Assembly: GCA_025769875.1 (NCBI GenBank)
Contig: JAGFNK010000108.1
Coordinates: 1 to 64,000 of the forward strand
Source: Russula earlei
Taxonomy: Eukaryota > Basidiomycota > Agaricomycetes > Russulales > Russulaceae
Length of the DNA stretch: 64,000 bases
Direction of reading: 5' to 3'
Every line of letters begins with the position of its first letter. The stretch's first letter is position 1. Shown here piece after piece: positions 46,213-57,220 of the stretch. A model generated the notes under the pieces. The model was not told the origin of the DNA. It saw nothing but the letters and a program-made list of their open reading frames with translations, and did not search any database. The translations under genes and the position numbers were made by a program.

Positions 46213-47733
46213 TTGGACCCCCTTCTGCACTGAGAAGGGATGCGGTCCAAATCAGTATGATACAAAGAGAAATCAATTACCCCAAGGTTTTTACCAAGAA
46301 TATTCGCTCCCCATCTATTGCCTTGAAAGTTACTTTAGTGGGAAAGACAAGTGGCAAAGAACTCGGTGCAAGAGCCCTGCTCGACAGTGGAGCAGAAGGA
46401 ATGATAATCCATGAATGATTCGCACGAAGACACCACCTGCACCTCTGAACTATGATCAAACCATTGCCAGCACAAAATGTAGATGGAACACAAAATGCCA
46501 ATGGACTAATACACTTTAGCACCATCCAAAGACTTTGCATTCAAGCACACACAGGCGCTACTCATGATGAACAAGCAGAATTCCTTGTCACTAACATTGG
46601 AGATCATGACATCATCTTAGGAACAGATTGGGTATGACACCACAACCCAGATATTGATTGGGCAAATGACACAATCACACTGAGGAATTGCCACCGAACC
46701 TGCCTTACCATGCACCCAAGCATAACCATTGCATCTGCATCTGGAACGCGGAATTACCAAATACAAGCGCTTACTTTCCCCGAAGAAGAAGAACCTGAGT
46801 TTGCAAATGTGTCTGCACTAATCTTCCCAGATACTGAAGGACCATTGAACCCATGTGTGGATGAACAAATCTACAACGCATTTCAACCAGTGACAATCAG
46901 CATAAGAGCCAAATCAACCACAGCTACGAAACTAGCCCATGCAGAAATGCCCCCCAAGACATTAGACGAACTTATCCCTGTCCAGTTCTTGAAATGGTGA
47001 AAGGTTTTCGACGAACAAGCCTCTCAACGCCTTCCTGCTCACCAACCATGGGACCATACAATCAATCTGAAACCAGGGATCGCCCGACGCAATTCTGGCA
47101 TCTATCGACTTACCCCCAAAGAACTACAAGCCCTAAAAGAATACTTAGATGAAGACTTGAAAAGAGGCACTATCCAACCATCAAAAGCAGCTATTGCCAG
47201 TCCATTCTTCTTTGTAGAAAAGAAAGGAGGGAATCTACAACCAGTACAAGACTACAGAGCCCTGAATACAGCAACTGTCAAAGACGCATATCCCACTACC
47301 TTTGATTCCTGAACTAATCGACAAACTCCAAGGAGCTCAATATTTCACCAAGTTTGACGTACGATGGGGATACAACAATATCCGCCTAAGAGAGGGAGAT
47401 GAACACCTTGCAGCATTCAAGACACCATTAGGACTCTTCGAGCCATTGATAATGACATTTGGTCTCTGCAACGCCCCAGCCACATTCCAACGCTTTATGA
47501 ACACCATCCTAGCAAAATACATTGCCACTGAACAAGTGGTCGTTTACCTAGATGATATACTAATCATGGCACAAACCTTGGACACATTAGACGACTGGAC
47601 ACACAAGGTCCTAAAGACACTCCAAGACCATGGCTTATACTTGAAACCAGAGAAATGCGCTTTTCGACAAACCTCTATTAGTTACCTAGGCATCAATATC
47701 TCCCAAGGATGAATATCGATGGACCAAGACAAG
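46204..47733 (+). pseudogene. Gy4-a pol, 5' part (protease and most of RT)
   Basis: In the -1 frame from the slippery site: FLIGPPSALRRDAV, protease ARALLDSGAEGMIIHE (about 46365; the family signature is DSGA), HDIILGTDW. RT begins near 46990 with FFFVEKKGGNLQPVQDYRALN, then FTKFDVRWGYNNIRL (47342), NAPATFQRFMN and an intact YLDD (about 47546). Stops at 46416, 46447, 46635, 46998 and 47710 are all TGA, and the first base of a CGA Arg codon is the likely origin of most. The frame ends after ISMDQDK where X begins. Confidence 0.82.
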
Positions 47734-48040
47734 TTATTGCTGTTTTCAGCGCACTTGGCGGAGCTTGAATTCCACCCAAATCGGCGCAGAAACCCCCTCA
47801 AACATGCGGGATGAATATCTCCCTCAAAACAGCTTTAACTTATATGAAATTTATTGTCCCTGAATCGCCTGAATGAGGGCTAGGCAGCCCCATTGTTTTC
47901 ATGAGATTTGAGTGAGAATTGGTGGAGCTGGACTCAAGCCACCTCCACATGTGTATTAGATGAATTACAACTCAAAATCATGGTCTATATCTATTATTTT
48001 TCTCTCATGTTGTACCCATGGGCTGTCTTGAGGCAGCCCC
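47734..48040 (+). mobile_element. Sequence X, copy a (307 bp)
   Basis: From TTTTCAGCGCACTTGGCGG (47742) to AGGCAGCCCC (48040) it is near-identical to 61565-61862. Its left edge follows TTA in both places. It starts abruptly inside Gy4-a pol and ends abruptly at the Gy4-b LTR. It contains the repeated word AGGCAGCCCCAT and a hairpin GGGCTG-TCTTGAGG-CAGCCC (about 48020-48040). Type unknown: it could be the end of a DNA transposon or Helitron, or an LTR fragment. Confidence 0.6.
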
Positions 48041-48869
48041 TGTTACGAACCAAGGCCAGGTCCTGGCCATAGATTGTCCTCTTTCACTCAAGAGAGACCT
48101 CTCTCACTTTGCATTGCCAACTCCCTTCCATTTTCTGGGCCATCCCTCCTGCGGTACAAGATATCGCTATTGCAAAGGCACTATAACATGACCAGGCACC
48201 CGTTTCCTAATCGGGTAATCATTGCGTGGCAGCCACATGGCCACCCAGCCACCAAGGACCTGAAACAGTGGCACAAACTCTTAGAAACTGTTGCATAAAT
48301 CATCTGATGTCATCAAGGCTCCAATGACATCATGGCTGACTGAGCGACTCCACAGTGACCTCATAGGCTCACTAAGCGCTCCACAATGACATCATAATGA
48401 TGTCATCGTGCCACAATGATCAGTAATGCACTCAGTAAGCCTGAAACTTGACACAAGCAAGTTTATGCCTCTGTAGTCCTATTGGATGGTACCAAAGAGT
48501 CTAGAATAGTCCCAGGTCTTTGTAATCGATCCTGTACACTGTATATAAGCCCCAATGAAGCATGGCAGTCATCAGACTGTCCATTTGTGATACTCTCATC
48601 TTCCTGGGTACTCCCCTGCGACCGCTCAGTTTAAAGACTCCCCTCGCCTCCAAGGTACTCTTCAACGACCGCCTTGTTTAAATCCCTCTCACTGCACTGG
48701 CCTCTGCTCTTCGCCTCTGCCTCCTGCAACACCTACCAGTCCCCATCTGGTACCTCCTCGTCGTTTGGCTTGTCCTCCTGTTCAACGCCGCCTTCACCGC
48801 GTACCATCTGTTCCAACCCTTGCCCACCTGCTCCTGAGTCCTTAGTGATCAGCAGTACATGTCTTGAGA
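48041..48869 (+). repeat. Gy4-b 5' LTR
   Basis: It is 829 bp, near-identical to 41331-42159 except that it ends GTCTTGAGA. It is followed by the same internal sequence (TCTGGACAGTCTGTC) with primer-binding site TGGACAGTCT at 48872-48881. The left flank is GCCCC (48036-48040), the expected target duplication within X copy a. Confidence 0.9.
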
Positions 48870-48915
48870 TCTGGACAGTCTGTCACCATCCCTGTATTGA
48901 CTAGCCAACCCTCAA

Positions 48916-49827
48916 GTGTCCACTCCTAACTCCCCCACCTTGGTTAACACTTCCTTGCGCCTCCCTTCTCCTCTGCAACCTACCCCACGACTTCTCACTG
49001 AGGACCTCAACCCAGTCGACACATCCTCACCCCTCAGCATTCTATACTCCCCAGAAGCCCCACCATCGTCTCCTGTCATCGCTCAGCCTGTTCCAGGCAA
49101 CTTTGTCCCTATCGGCACTCCCCCTCCAGCGCAGAACGAGTAGCAGCAAGCGGACCGTCCTCCCTTGCCTGAAGGCTTTCTCGATCGCCCTCCTTGCACA
49201 GCATTCCGGTTCCACCCTCATCAGTACTTCGTCCTTCCCACCACCAATCGTTCCCGCGAGCAGTGGCGTCCCCTCCACGACTTAAATCACCAAGACTACC
49301 TGGGACGCATCCCTACTTCAGACCAGTTGAGTCGTCGCGCCTTCACAGACACCTACACAACCGCCTTTCGTGCATGCATCGTCCACACTTTTGCTGTGGA
49401 ACCTTCCAACGCTGCCCTTGCCACCCAGTACAACTTAACCCCCTTTGGTATCTGTTCCAACGTCGGGATATACGCCCCGGACGCTGACTTCCCCCTCGGA
49501 CGCATCGCATACATCTTTAACACTTCTTTATTTAGGAAACCACTTACCTTGCCTGCTATTTACTGTCCTGCTTACGAGGGCTCGTTTTGCTTATCTATCG
49601 TACACGACTTCTTGGATGGACGTCTCGCCTTTGCTTACAGTTACTTACATTTTGAGGAGAACAGTAACTGCGTCTCTCTACGTCACTATTCAACTTATAC
49701 AGTCGACACCCTACGCTTCAACCCCCAGTTACTTCGCTTCTGTTTCACACCTCGTATTCCCCCTAACCCCCTCGATATAATCAAGAGGTACCGCCTCGAA
49801 ACCATAGATCTTGCGCACGGTTCTTAA
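48916..49827 (+). pseudogene. Gy4-b ORF-A
   Basis: It is homologous over its whole length to 42206-43129. One TAG at 49141-49143 breaks the Pro-rich N-terminal part; the globular part (49165-49827) is open. The first in-frame ATG of Gy4-a is changed to ACA here. The reading frame is otherwise kept while third codon positions differ freely, supporting past coding function. AATAAAG follows the stop, as in Gy4-a. Confidence 0.68.
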
Positions 49828-49887
49828 AAAGTAAGAACCATCCTTGTAACACTTCAATAAAGATCGAATAAACCTTTCTCTTTTTGC

Positions 49888-50806
49888 CTTAACTAAAGTG
49901 CCTCAAGAATACGCCTTAGAAGAAGACGACGCTATCACTAGACACGTCTTAAGTCTAAATCACTATTGAACCTGGGCCTCCACTGCATTTCCTGTTATCA
50001 CCTTAACAAATCTACACGACATACCAGGAATAGAACCACCCCACGAAGACTTTCCTCATCTCATTGTCAAAGAGTTCCTTGAAGTCTTACCATTTGGACA
50101 ACTCCTAAGCCACGATGAACACGCATTATATCTTGAAACCCTTAGTCGACTCCTGCCACCAGCATGACAACAACTATTATATTGGCAACTCGCTCAGGCA
50201 AAGAACATCCAAGGACAACCAGTTGATTATCAATCCCTGCGCTCTAGTGAATTGAATCTTTGGACCAGGATCATCCAGCCACATCACCATCTCATTGTTA
50301 ATTCTTTAAGAACAGGGTATTGCCTGTTTTACCTGGCTTGGACATACATCAGCTACTATTGTCTCACTGTCCAGTTCTACCACCTACGCCTCAACAGAAT
50401 ACAAAGGGAAAATCAATCTTATGTCCAACTTGCTGTTGTACCAGGAATACACAACACCTTTGATTGGGAGACTAATTCTTGGTTATACGACGCAGACTAC
50501 AATCAACCTTGGGCAATTACCAGCCCAGATGCCTCATATACTGGTCCCCCTGCATACTATTCTGTCCCAGCAATCCTAGAAGCCTCGAGTCTTGCCCCTC
50601 GACCCCTCACACTGATTCAAACCACTGTCCCAACTAGCCAAGAACGTTGGTCTGCCAGCATAGAAGATACTGAATCTAATCCGTGGACAGCAAGGTGTAA
50701 CTGCAAAACAGAGTATTGCACGTGCAACTTTCAACCAGATACACCTCCTACTCCTGACAGAATCACCCTGTGGACACCAGGCAATTATCACCTCCCAAAT
50801 CACTAG
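49888..50806 (+). pseudogene. Gy4-b ORF-B
   Basis: It matches ORF-B of Gy4-a, ending with the Cys cluster CNCKTEYCTC and a TAG at 50804-50806. CGA codons at 50157 and 50600 are intact here but TGA in Gy4-a. A shared TGA (50165-50167, after LLPPA) is present in both copies, so it was inherited or is read through. From 50252 to 50806 the frame is open. Confidence 0.65.
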
Positions 50807-51357
50807 TCCTGGCTCCTCGACACAGAAGACGCGCAACGCCTCAGCGAGCCCCCTCTAGAGAAACAGTTCCCAACGCAAGAGGATTCCTTGTTGAAAGACC
50901 ATTACCTCCTACTCCCCCTGACGCTTACCTACCCCTGTTTACTAGTCGCATTCCTACCCCTGTCATACCTTCTCAACCCTTTGCATCGCCATTTGTTGAA
51001 TCACCTGATAGTATCGACATTAGAAATACTGAACTTCACTCCTACCTACCAGAACAATCTTTCTTAGCTCTAAACCTACCTACACGTTCAAAAAGAGAAC
51101 TACTTGAATTCAAGAACTATTGCACACAGGCTTGGCATCTTAGAATGACACACTTTGTAGTATATCAACATCCCACTAGAGAGATAAACGACTTTGCCAT
51201 CTCACCAGCAGAATTCGAAGGATACTTGTGGAAAACCTGAGTAGTCTTGACCCAAAGCAGCATCACCAAAGAATACTCCCGGATCCACTTGAGAAAGCAC
51301 CAAGGAAGACCCAACACTATTCGACTGAAACCAGCCTACACCATTGCATATCCTTGG
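50770..51357 (+). pseudogene. Gy4-b ORF-C, cut by the L5 insertion
   Basis: An open frame of 156 codons to TGA 51238-51240, then the same frame continues (VVLTQSSITKEYSRIHLRKH) to YPW at 51357, where L5 is inserted. The end of the ORF resumes at 60213 after the CTTGG duplication and stops at TAG 60244, just before the gag ATG at 60250. Confidence 0.58.
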
Positions 51358-51668
51358 TGTCATGAACCATTCTCTGGAGAGGGCCCTTGAAGGACCCTTC
51401 CTTATAGGAGGAAACCCAGCCTCCATGGTGTCACCCTGTTCACACAAGCAAAAGGGGTGAGTAGAGGTGTCCACAATATCGCGCGCGCATTGTTGCGCGA
51501 GCGATTCTCGGCACAATCGACATATAGCAAGCCCCACTTAAAGGCAACCCTTCTAGCAACAAAAGACAGTATTAGGGCCTTCCTGAGGACCCTTTGGAAT
51601 GACCCTAGGAGCTCTACTGTAGGCACTAACCTAGTATCAAAGGCCCTACAACGCGTTATTAGACCAAC

Positions 51669-52302
51669 TGTTGTAATCTACCCCCTTTTTTGGTTCGTCC
51701 ATTATTGTTCTTCTTTGATTATCCTTGTCTCCGTGGTTACTGTTTCATCCCTTGATGGTGATCCCCTATTGTTTTATCTATTGTGTTTCACTTGTTGTGT
51801 TTCATCTATTGTGTTTCACTTATTGTGTTTCACCTATTGTCGAGTTACTTTTGCTATTGGTCTACCTTTATCTATTGTTCCGCTTATGGTACTGTACAGC
51901 CTCGCCACATACAGTATTTAAGCGCCTGTAGAAGCTGGGGAATGCCCCAAGCTTAGCTTTGTCCCATTCCCTGTCGCATCCCTTGCCCTGTACTCTCTCT
52001 CAATCACAACTTGCTTGTGCTGGCCTATACTTTGCTTGACCTAAGCACACCTCAAGGAACCCTTGTGTTCCTCTTCCTCCTCTGCCTCTCTCTCATCGCT
52101 CTCTTCTTCTGTGAAACCAGAAGATCGACTCTGTCTGCGGGCTGAGTCATTGTTTGACTAAACCTTGAGACGCTAAACCTCTGAACCGGCCTTCTTGAGC
52201 CGGCCCCCATTGAACCCTTGAACCAAGTCACAGGGACTTGGCCCCCACTGAACCTTGAGCTAACGCTCTAACGGCCACGACGCCGTTACACAAGCTAAGC
52301 TT
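51669..52302 (+). repeat. Gy1-b 5' LTR and primer-binding site
   Basis: The LTR is 51669-52290. TATTTAA at 51915-51921 precedes AAGCTTAGCTT (51949-51959) by about 34 nt. AAGCTAAGCTT (52292-52302), one base after the LTR, is its exact reverse complement. TTGTGTTTCA-type units are repeated at about 51783-51840. Confidence 0.93.
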
Positions 52303-52776
52303 TCTACTCCATTCTGGAGATCAACCTCGAACTACCACCAAATCGTTGGGTCCGCAGTCCAACCTAGACCATCCCCAGACCTCCCTGAACACGTTGTAGG
52401 AGCTGCCACTTGGGACAGCTTTCACACTTTCCTCTGTTACATCACCACTGAAAACAACGAAGAACTACCAGTTGAATTTATCAACAATCATTGGTTTGAA
52501 CTACGACTTAGGAGAGGACAACTCTACACTCACCTTGACCTAGAACTCCTCAGAAATAGCCTTGGACTAGGTTACTGGAGGGAAAACGACCCCCTCTACG
52601 AACCACCATCAGAATCAGAAGCCTCTTCCACAGAAGGCAACCCCCCTGAACCAGAGAACACCGTTGAAACTCAGACACCCTTTGAATCCCCTGCACTAGA
52701 ACCAGAGGACCCCCTTGAAAACCAAGAAACCATCAAAACCCTAGAAATCAACCCACAGAACCCCCCAGAACCTGAT

Positions 52777-53859
52777 ATGGCAGCCCAACCCCAAGTCGCT
52801 GTACACCCCCCCCAAATGGCCGCTCAGGCCCCCCAGGTGGCCGCTCAGGCCCCCCAGATGGCCGCTCAGGCCCCTCATGTGGTTGCCCAGGCCCCTCCAG
52901 TCGTCGTTCCACCCCCTCAAGCAGCTGCTCCAGCACCACAAGGCACTAATGGGTCCCTCAGCGGTAAAGAACCCACTGCCTTCACAGGGGAAAGGAACAA
53001 AACAAAAAGATTCATCATGGAATTTAACCTATTCTGGGGCCTCAATGATGATAAAGCAGTGATGATCTCCCCTTTTAAACGAACAATGCTGGCTCTCTCA
53101 TATATCCAAGGGGAAAAGGTTGAAGAATGGGTCAATTCACAAGCGACCGCACTCAGAGAAAAGGTTAACAGGGCCCAGAACCCCATCAACAGAATGAACG
53201 AAGCATTATGGAATGACTTCGTCACAGACTTTATGTTCAAATTCACTAACACTGCGGAGAAAGAGGACGCCCAAGCAGCCCTCGCCAAACACACAATGAA
53301 GGAATCCCTTGACGATTACATTTCCACCTTCGAACAACTCCTGAATAAAACAGGGTGGCCAGAAACGGACGTTATCGCTATCGAAAGCTTCAAAAATGGT
53401 CTAAAAATTGGGCTCTACCGTGCAATCCTAAACAGAGATGTCTGGCCCACCACTCTTCAGGAATGGAAGGAAGAAGCCAGGAGACAACATCGACGTTTCA
53501 TCACCATCAGAGAAAAGCTCAAAGGGAAAACTACACACTCCCCCCCAGAACACAAGACCCATCACCCTGACCGAATGCAAGTGGACGCCGTCAAGTCCAA
53601 TTTCAAAAAACTCACTGAAGAAGAAAGGAAACAATTGGCAAAAGAAGGACGATGCTTCCGTTGTAGAGAAAAGGGACACCTTAGCCGAGAATGCCCTAAA
53701 AATACAGCTCCTACCACTTCCAAAGCCCGAATCACCGAATCACCCCCAGAACCAGCTAAAGAAGAAGAACCAGCCTCCATGGTAGCACGCATGAAAACCC
53801 TACCAGCCGAAGAACGAGCCAAAATCTGGGATCTCATACTCAAGGAGGATTTTCTCTAG
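52777..53859 (+). CDS. Gy1-b gag, 360 codons from first ATG
   Basis: The frame is open upstream as far as the primer-binding site and includes the N-terminal module (LPVEFINNHWFELRLRRGQ, about 52465), but no ATG precedes 52777; a one-base insertion near 52360 relative to Gy1-a may have removed the original start frame. From the ATG: a repeated Ala/Gln/Pro linker (AAQAPQVAAQAPQ, residues 8-40), a capsid-like domain (KEPTAFTGERNKTKRF, EKVEEWVNSQATALREKV, about 65-250) and a CCHC knuckle CFRCREKGHLSREC (about 293-306). It ends KEDFL with GGATTTT (53847-53853) and TAG. It packages element RNA. Confidence 0.88.
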   Translation: MAAQPQVAVHPPQMAAQAPQVAAQAPQMAAQAPHVVAQAPPVVVPPPQAAAPAPQGTNGSLSGKEPTAFTGERNKTKRFIMEFNLFWGLNDDKAVMISPFKRTMLALSYIQGEKVEEWVNSQATALREKVNRAQNPINRMNEALWNDFVTDFMFKFTNTAEKEDAQAALAKHTMKESLDDYISTFEQLLNKTGWPETDVIAIESFKNGLKIGLYRAILNRDVWPTTLQEWKEEARRQHRRFITIREKLKGKTTHSPPEHKTHHPDRMQVDAVKSNFKKLTEEERKQLAKEGRCFRCREKGHLSRECPKNTAPTTSKARITESPPEPAKEEEPASMVARMKTLPAEERAKIWDLILKEDFL

Positions 53860-56800
53860 GCCAAAGTGCAACAGTCGGCACAGAGGCCCAAATAGATACC
53901 ATTGTCAACCATAAAGAGAACTCAATGAAAGTCCCTTTTATGCTAACAACCAATGGGAAGACTGGACAAGCGCTCCTTGACAGCGGAGCAACAGAAAATT
54001 TCATCAGTCAAGGAATTGTGGAAAACTTACAAATCCCACTCCGGACTCTTAGAACCCCCAGGCCCATCATTAATGTAGATGGTACCAATAACCAAGGAGG
54101 AGCACTAACCCATTATGCTCATATGGCCATACGACATGGCCCCACCACACGACTCCTCACCTTCTACGTCACAAACTTAGGAGAAGATAGAATGATCCTC
54201 GGTTACCCTTTTTTAAAGGCGATTAACCCCCTTGTCAACTGGAGCACTGGTTCGCCTAAGAAACCACTTAGGAGTCCTTCTCACCCCCATCCCCCTAACC
54301 AAACCACCAAGAATCCGGATCGCACAAATAAGGACAACCACCATCCCCCCTGAATACTTACGACATCAGAAGGTCTTCTCCGAAGAAGCAGCCAAACGAC
54401 TCCCACCCAGTCGAGGAGAACTCGATTTTAGAATCACACTGAAACCTGATGCCCCCAAGTTCCTAGACTGCCGAACTTACCCACTCCCCCAGAATGAAAA
54501 ACAAGAGCTATCAAGGCAAATACAAGAGGATCTAGCTAAGGGTTTCATCAAAGATGGCGTTTCAGACTTTGTATCCCCTGTTTTCTTTGTTCAGAAAAAG
54601 GATGGCACCGCCCCACGAATGGTAGTGGATTACCGAAAACTTAATAATGCCACAGTCCCCGACTACCACGCTTTACCCAACATGGAAGAACAATTACACC
54701 GACTAAGGGGCAAAACCACCTTCAGTAAATTTGACGTCCGAGCCGGTTACAACAACATTCTAATCCACCCCAAAGATCGACATAAGGGTGCCTTTAAAAC
54801 CCAATTTGGTACCTTCATCCCCATGGTAATGGGCTTCGGCTTTACCAATGCCCCAGCTGCCTTCCAACGAGCAATGAACCATACCCTCCGACCATGGCTT
54901 CTAAAATACCCAGAGAACACCTGCAACTACCTAGACAATGTGGCAATAGCCACAGGGGAGGGGGAAGGGCTCCTCCACCAACAAATTACACACGAATTCC
55001 TTGACCTACTTGAAAAGGACTCCTATTTCCTGAAAGCGTCAAAATGCGCCTTTGAACAACACGAGATTGATTTCCTGGGTTTCCGGATCAGCCAGGGAAC
55101 CCTCAAAATTGACCCAGTCAAAATGAACGGTCTCAGGAACTGGCCGAGGCCCCCTAATAATCTGAAACAGGTACAACAAATCATGGGCACCCTCAATTAC
55201 CAACGACCTTTTATCCGAGACTTCGCAAAAATAGCTCGTCCTATCTTTTCCACAATCAAAAAAGGAACCCCCTTCCTCTGGACCCCAGAAGCAACCACAG
55301 CCCTAGAGATCTTGATATCAGCAGTCTGCGATGACCCTGGAGCTATACACTGCCAACCCTGACCTCCCATATGAGTTAGAAACTGACGCTTCACAATTTG
55401 CCACCGGAGCAATTCTGTTTCAGAAAGATCCAAGAGGAAAAAGGAAAATGATTGGCAACATGTCACATGCTTTCAATGAAGCAGAGAGAAACTACCCAGT
55501 ATGGGATAGGGAGTTCCTAGCCTTGGTTCTAGCACTCCAACACTGGCGATACCTATTGGTTGGAACAAAGTACCCCATCAAGATCTTTACTGATCATGCT
55601 AACCTTGCCCACTATCGACTCCCCCACAAAATTAATTGAAGAATTGCAGGTTACATCTCCACACTGGCGGACTACCATTTTGAAATCCACCACAAACCCG
55701 GAACCTCCAACCGTGCGGACGCCCTCTCACGACGACCTGATCACAATGATGGGTCAGGAGATAACCAGGATATCACGGCACTCCCTGACAAACTTTTCAT
55801 TCGCACGCTTCACACTGAAGATCTCTATACCCAAGTACTAACTGAACAAAGGAAGCGGAAGTCAGATCTCCTTATGTGGAAAATCAAACATGATCTTCAA
55901 GAAGAAGAAAACGCACTATTCAAAGATGGGAAATTGGTGGTACCCTATCAAGAACCCCTCTTACGAAAAATCTTGCACGTCTATCACGACAGTATTCTTG
56001 GGGGACACACAGGAAACGCCCGAACCTTGTACTCAATCCAAGAATCCTTTTGGTGGCCAAAGATGGCCTACTTCATACGAGACTACATTCGAGGGTGTGC
56101 CACCTGTCAAGCCAACAAGTCCTCCACACACCCGACTCGCCCCCCAATTTACCCTATTCCCTCAGAATCTCAAAAACCCTTTCAAACTGTTGCCATTGAT
56201 TGGATTGTCGACCTTCCATCATCAGAAGGGAACAATGCCATTATGACCATCACCGATCACGACTCCACCAAGGCAGCCATATTCATACCCTGCCGTAAAG
56301 ACATGGGAACTCTGCAAATGGCCAAACTATTTTTACGCTACGCCTTCCCATGGACCGGAATTCCCTCCAAAATTATCTCCGACCGTGACCCCCGTTTTAC
56401 CTCCAACTTGTTTCAAGAAATTTCCCGAATCCTCGGGATCAATCAAAATCTAAGTACTGCCTACCACCCCCAAACTGACGGACAATCAGAAAGGACCAAT
56501 CAGACCTTAGAGATGTATCTACGCATCTACACAGGAGAGAAGCAGGAAGAATGGGCGCACTGGCTCCCTATAGCTCAATACCATTTTAACGCCCACAAGT
56601 CTACTACCACCAAAAGAACCCCTTACGAACTCCTCATCGGGTTTAATCCTCAAGGACTTGGCACCCAACTCAAGTCCAAATTCCCCGGGATCCAAGAACG
56701 ACTCCAAGCATTAAAAGACATGAGGGAATTGGCACAAGAAGCAATGAAAAAGGCACAAAATAACTGGATCAAGGAAACCAAGTTCAAAGGTTTCGAAGAA

Positions 56801-57220
56801 GGACAGAAGGTTTGGTTGGAAGGCACTAACTTAAAAACTCCCCATCAGTTTCATAAGTTCCGCCCCAAACGATTCGGCCCTTTTACCATTACCAAGCGAA
56901 TCTCCCACGTTGTTTACCAGCTCCAATTACCACCCCAATGGAACATCCACAATGTGTTTCATGCCTCCCTCTTATCCCCAGTCACAGAAACAGCCGAACA
57001 TGGACCAAATTTCCCTGAACCACCACCTGACCTTCTCTCGGGAGAATATGAAGTTGAAAAGATTACCGCCCAACGTCTCCATAGAAACCGACTTCAATAC
57101 AGGGTCCGGTGGAAAGGGTATTCCGCAGCAGAAGATACCTGGGAACCTCTCTCAAACCTTAAAAACGCTCAAGATGCCATCACCATGTTTCACCTCCAAC
57201 AACCCACCAAACTCCGTACC
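53848..57220 (+). pseudogene. Gy1-b pol: PR-RT-RNase H-IN-chromodomain
   Basis: The -1 frame from the slippery site is open through GQSATVGTEAQ into the protease (ALLDSGATENFI, about 53968) and MILGYPFL. A one-base insertion near 54258 moves RT to another frame (54232-55362: VDYRKLNNATV, FSKFDVRAGYNN). The catalytic motif reads YLDN (54928-54939) instead of YLDD. A shift near 55330 leads to RNase H (FTDHANLAHY), then a TGA at 55637-55639 where Gy1-a has CGA. The integrase (55640 on: HDSILGGHTG, CATCQ, AIDWIVDLP, IISDRDPRF, TDGQSERTNQ) and chromodomain (57040-57190, EYEVEKITAQRLHRNR, VRWKGYSAAEDTWEP) are open. Confidence 0.9.

Larger units (their letters stand above)
41331..47733 (+). mobile_element. 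Gy4-a: Ty3/gypsy element with three ORFs upstream of gag
   Basis: Order: 5' LTR, ORF-A (42206-43129), ORF-B (about 43195-44116), ORF-C (44080-44700), gag (44704-46212), -1 frameshift site, protease, RT; then cut within pol at about 47733 by sequence X. Gy4-b (48041-61558) has the same layout, so the extra 2.5 kb before gag belongs to the family and is not a chance insertion. RNase H, integrase and 3' LTR are missing from both copies in this window. Confidence 0.88.

Noticed and set aside
48041..48869. This Gy4 LTR as the 3' LTR of Gy4-a
   Set aside because: It is followed by the 5' leader and primer-binding site of another Gy4 element and is preceded by X with no polypurine tract, so it is the 5' LTR of Gy4-b.
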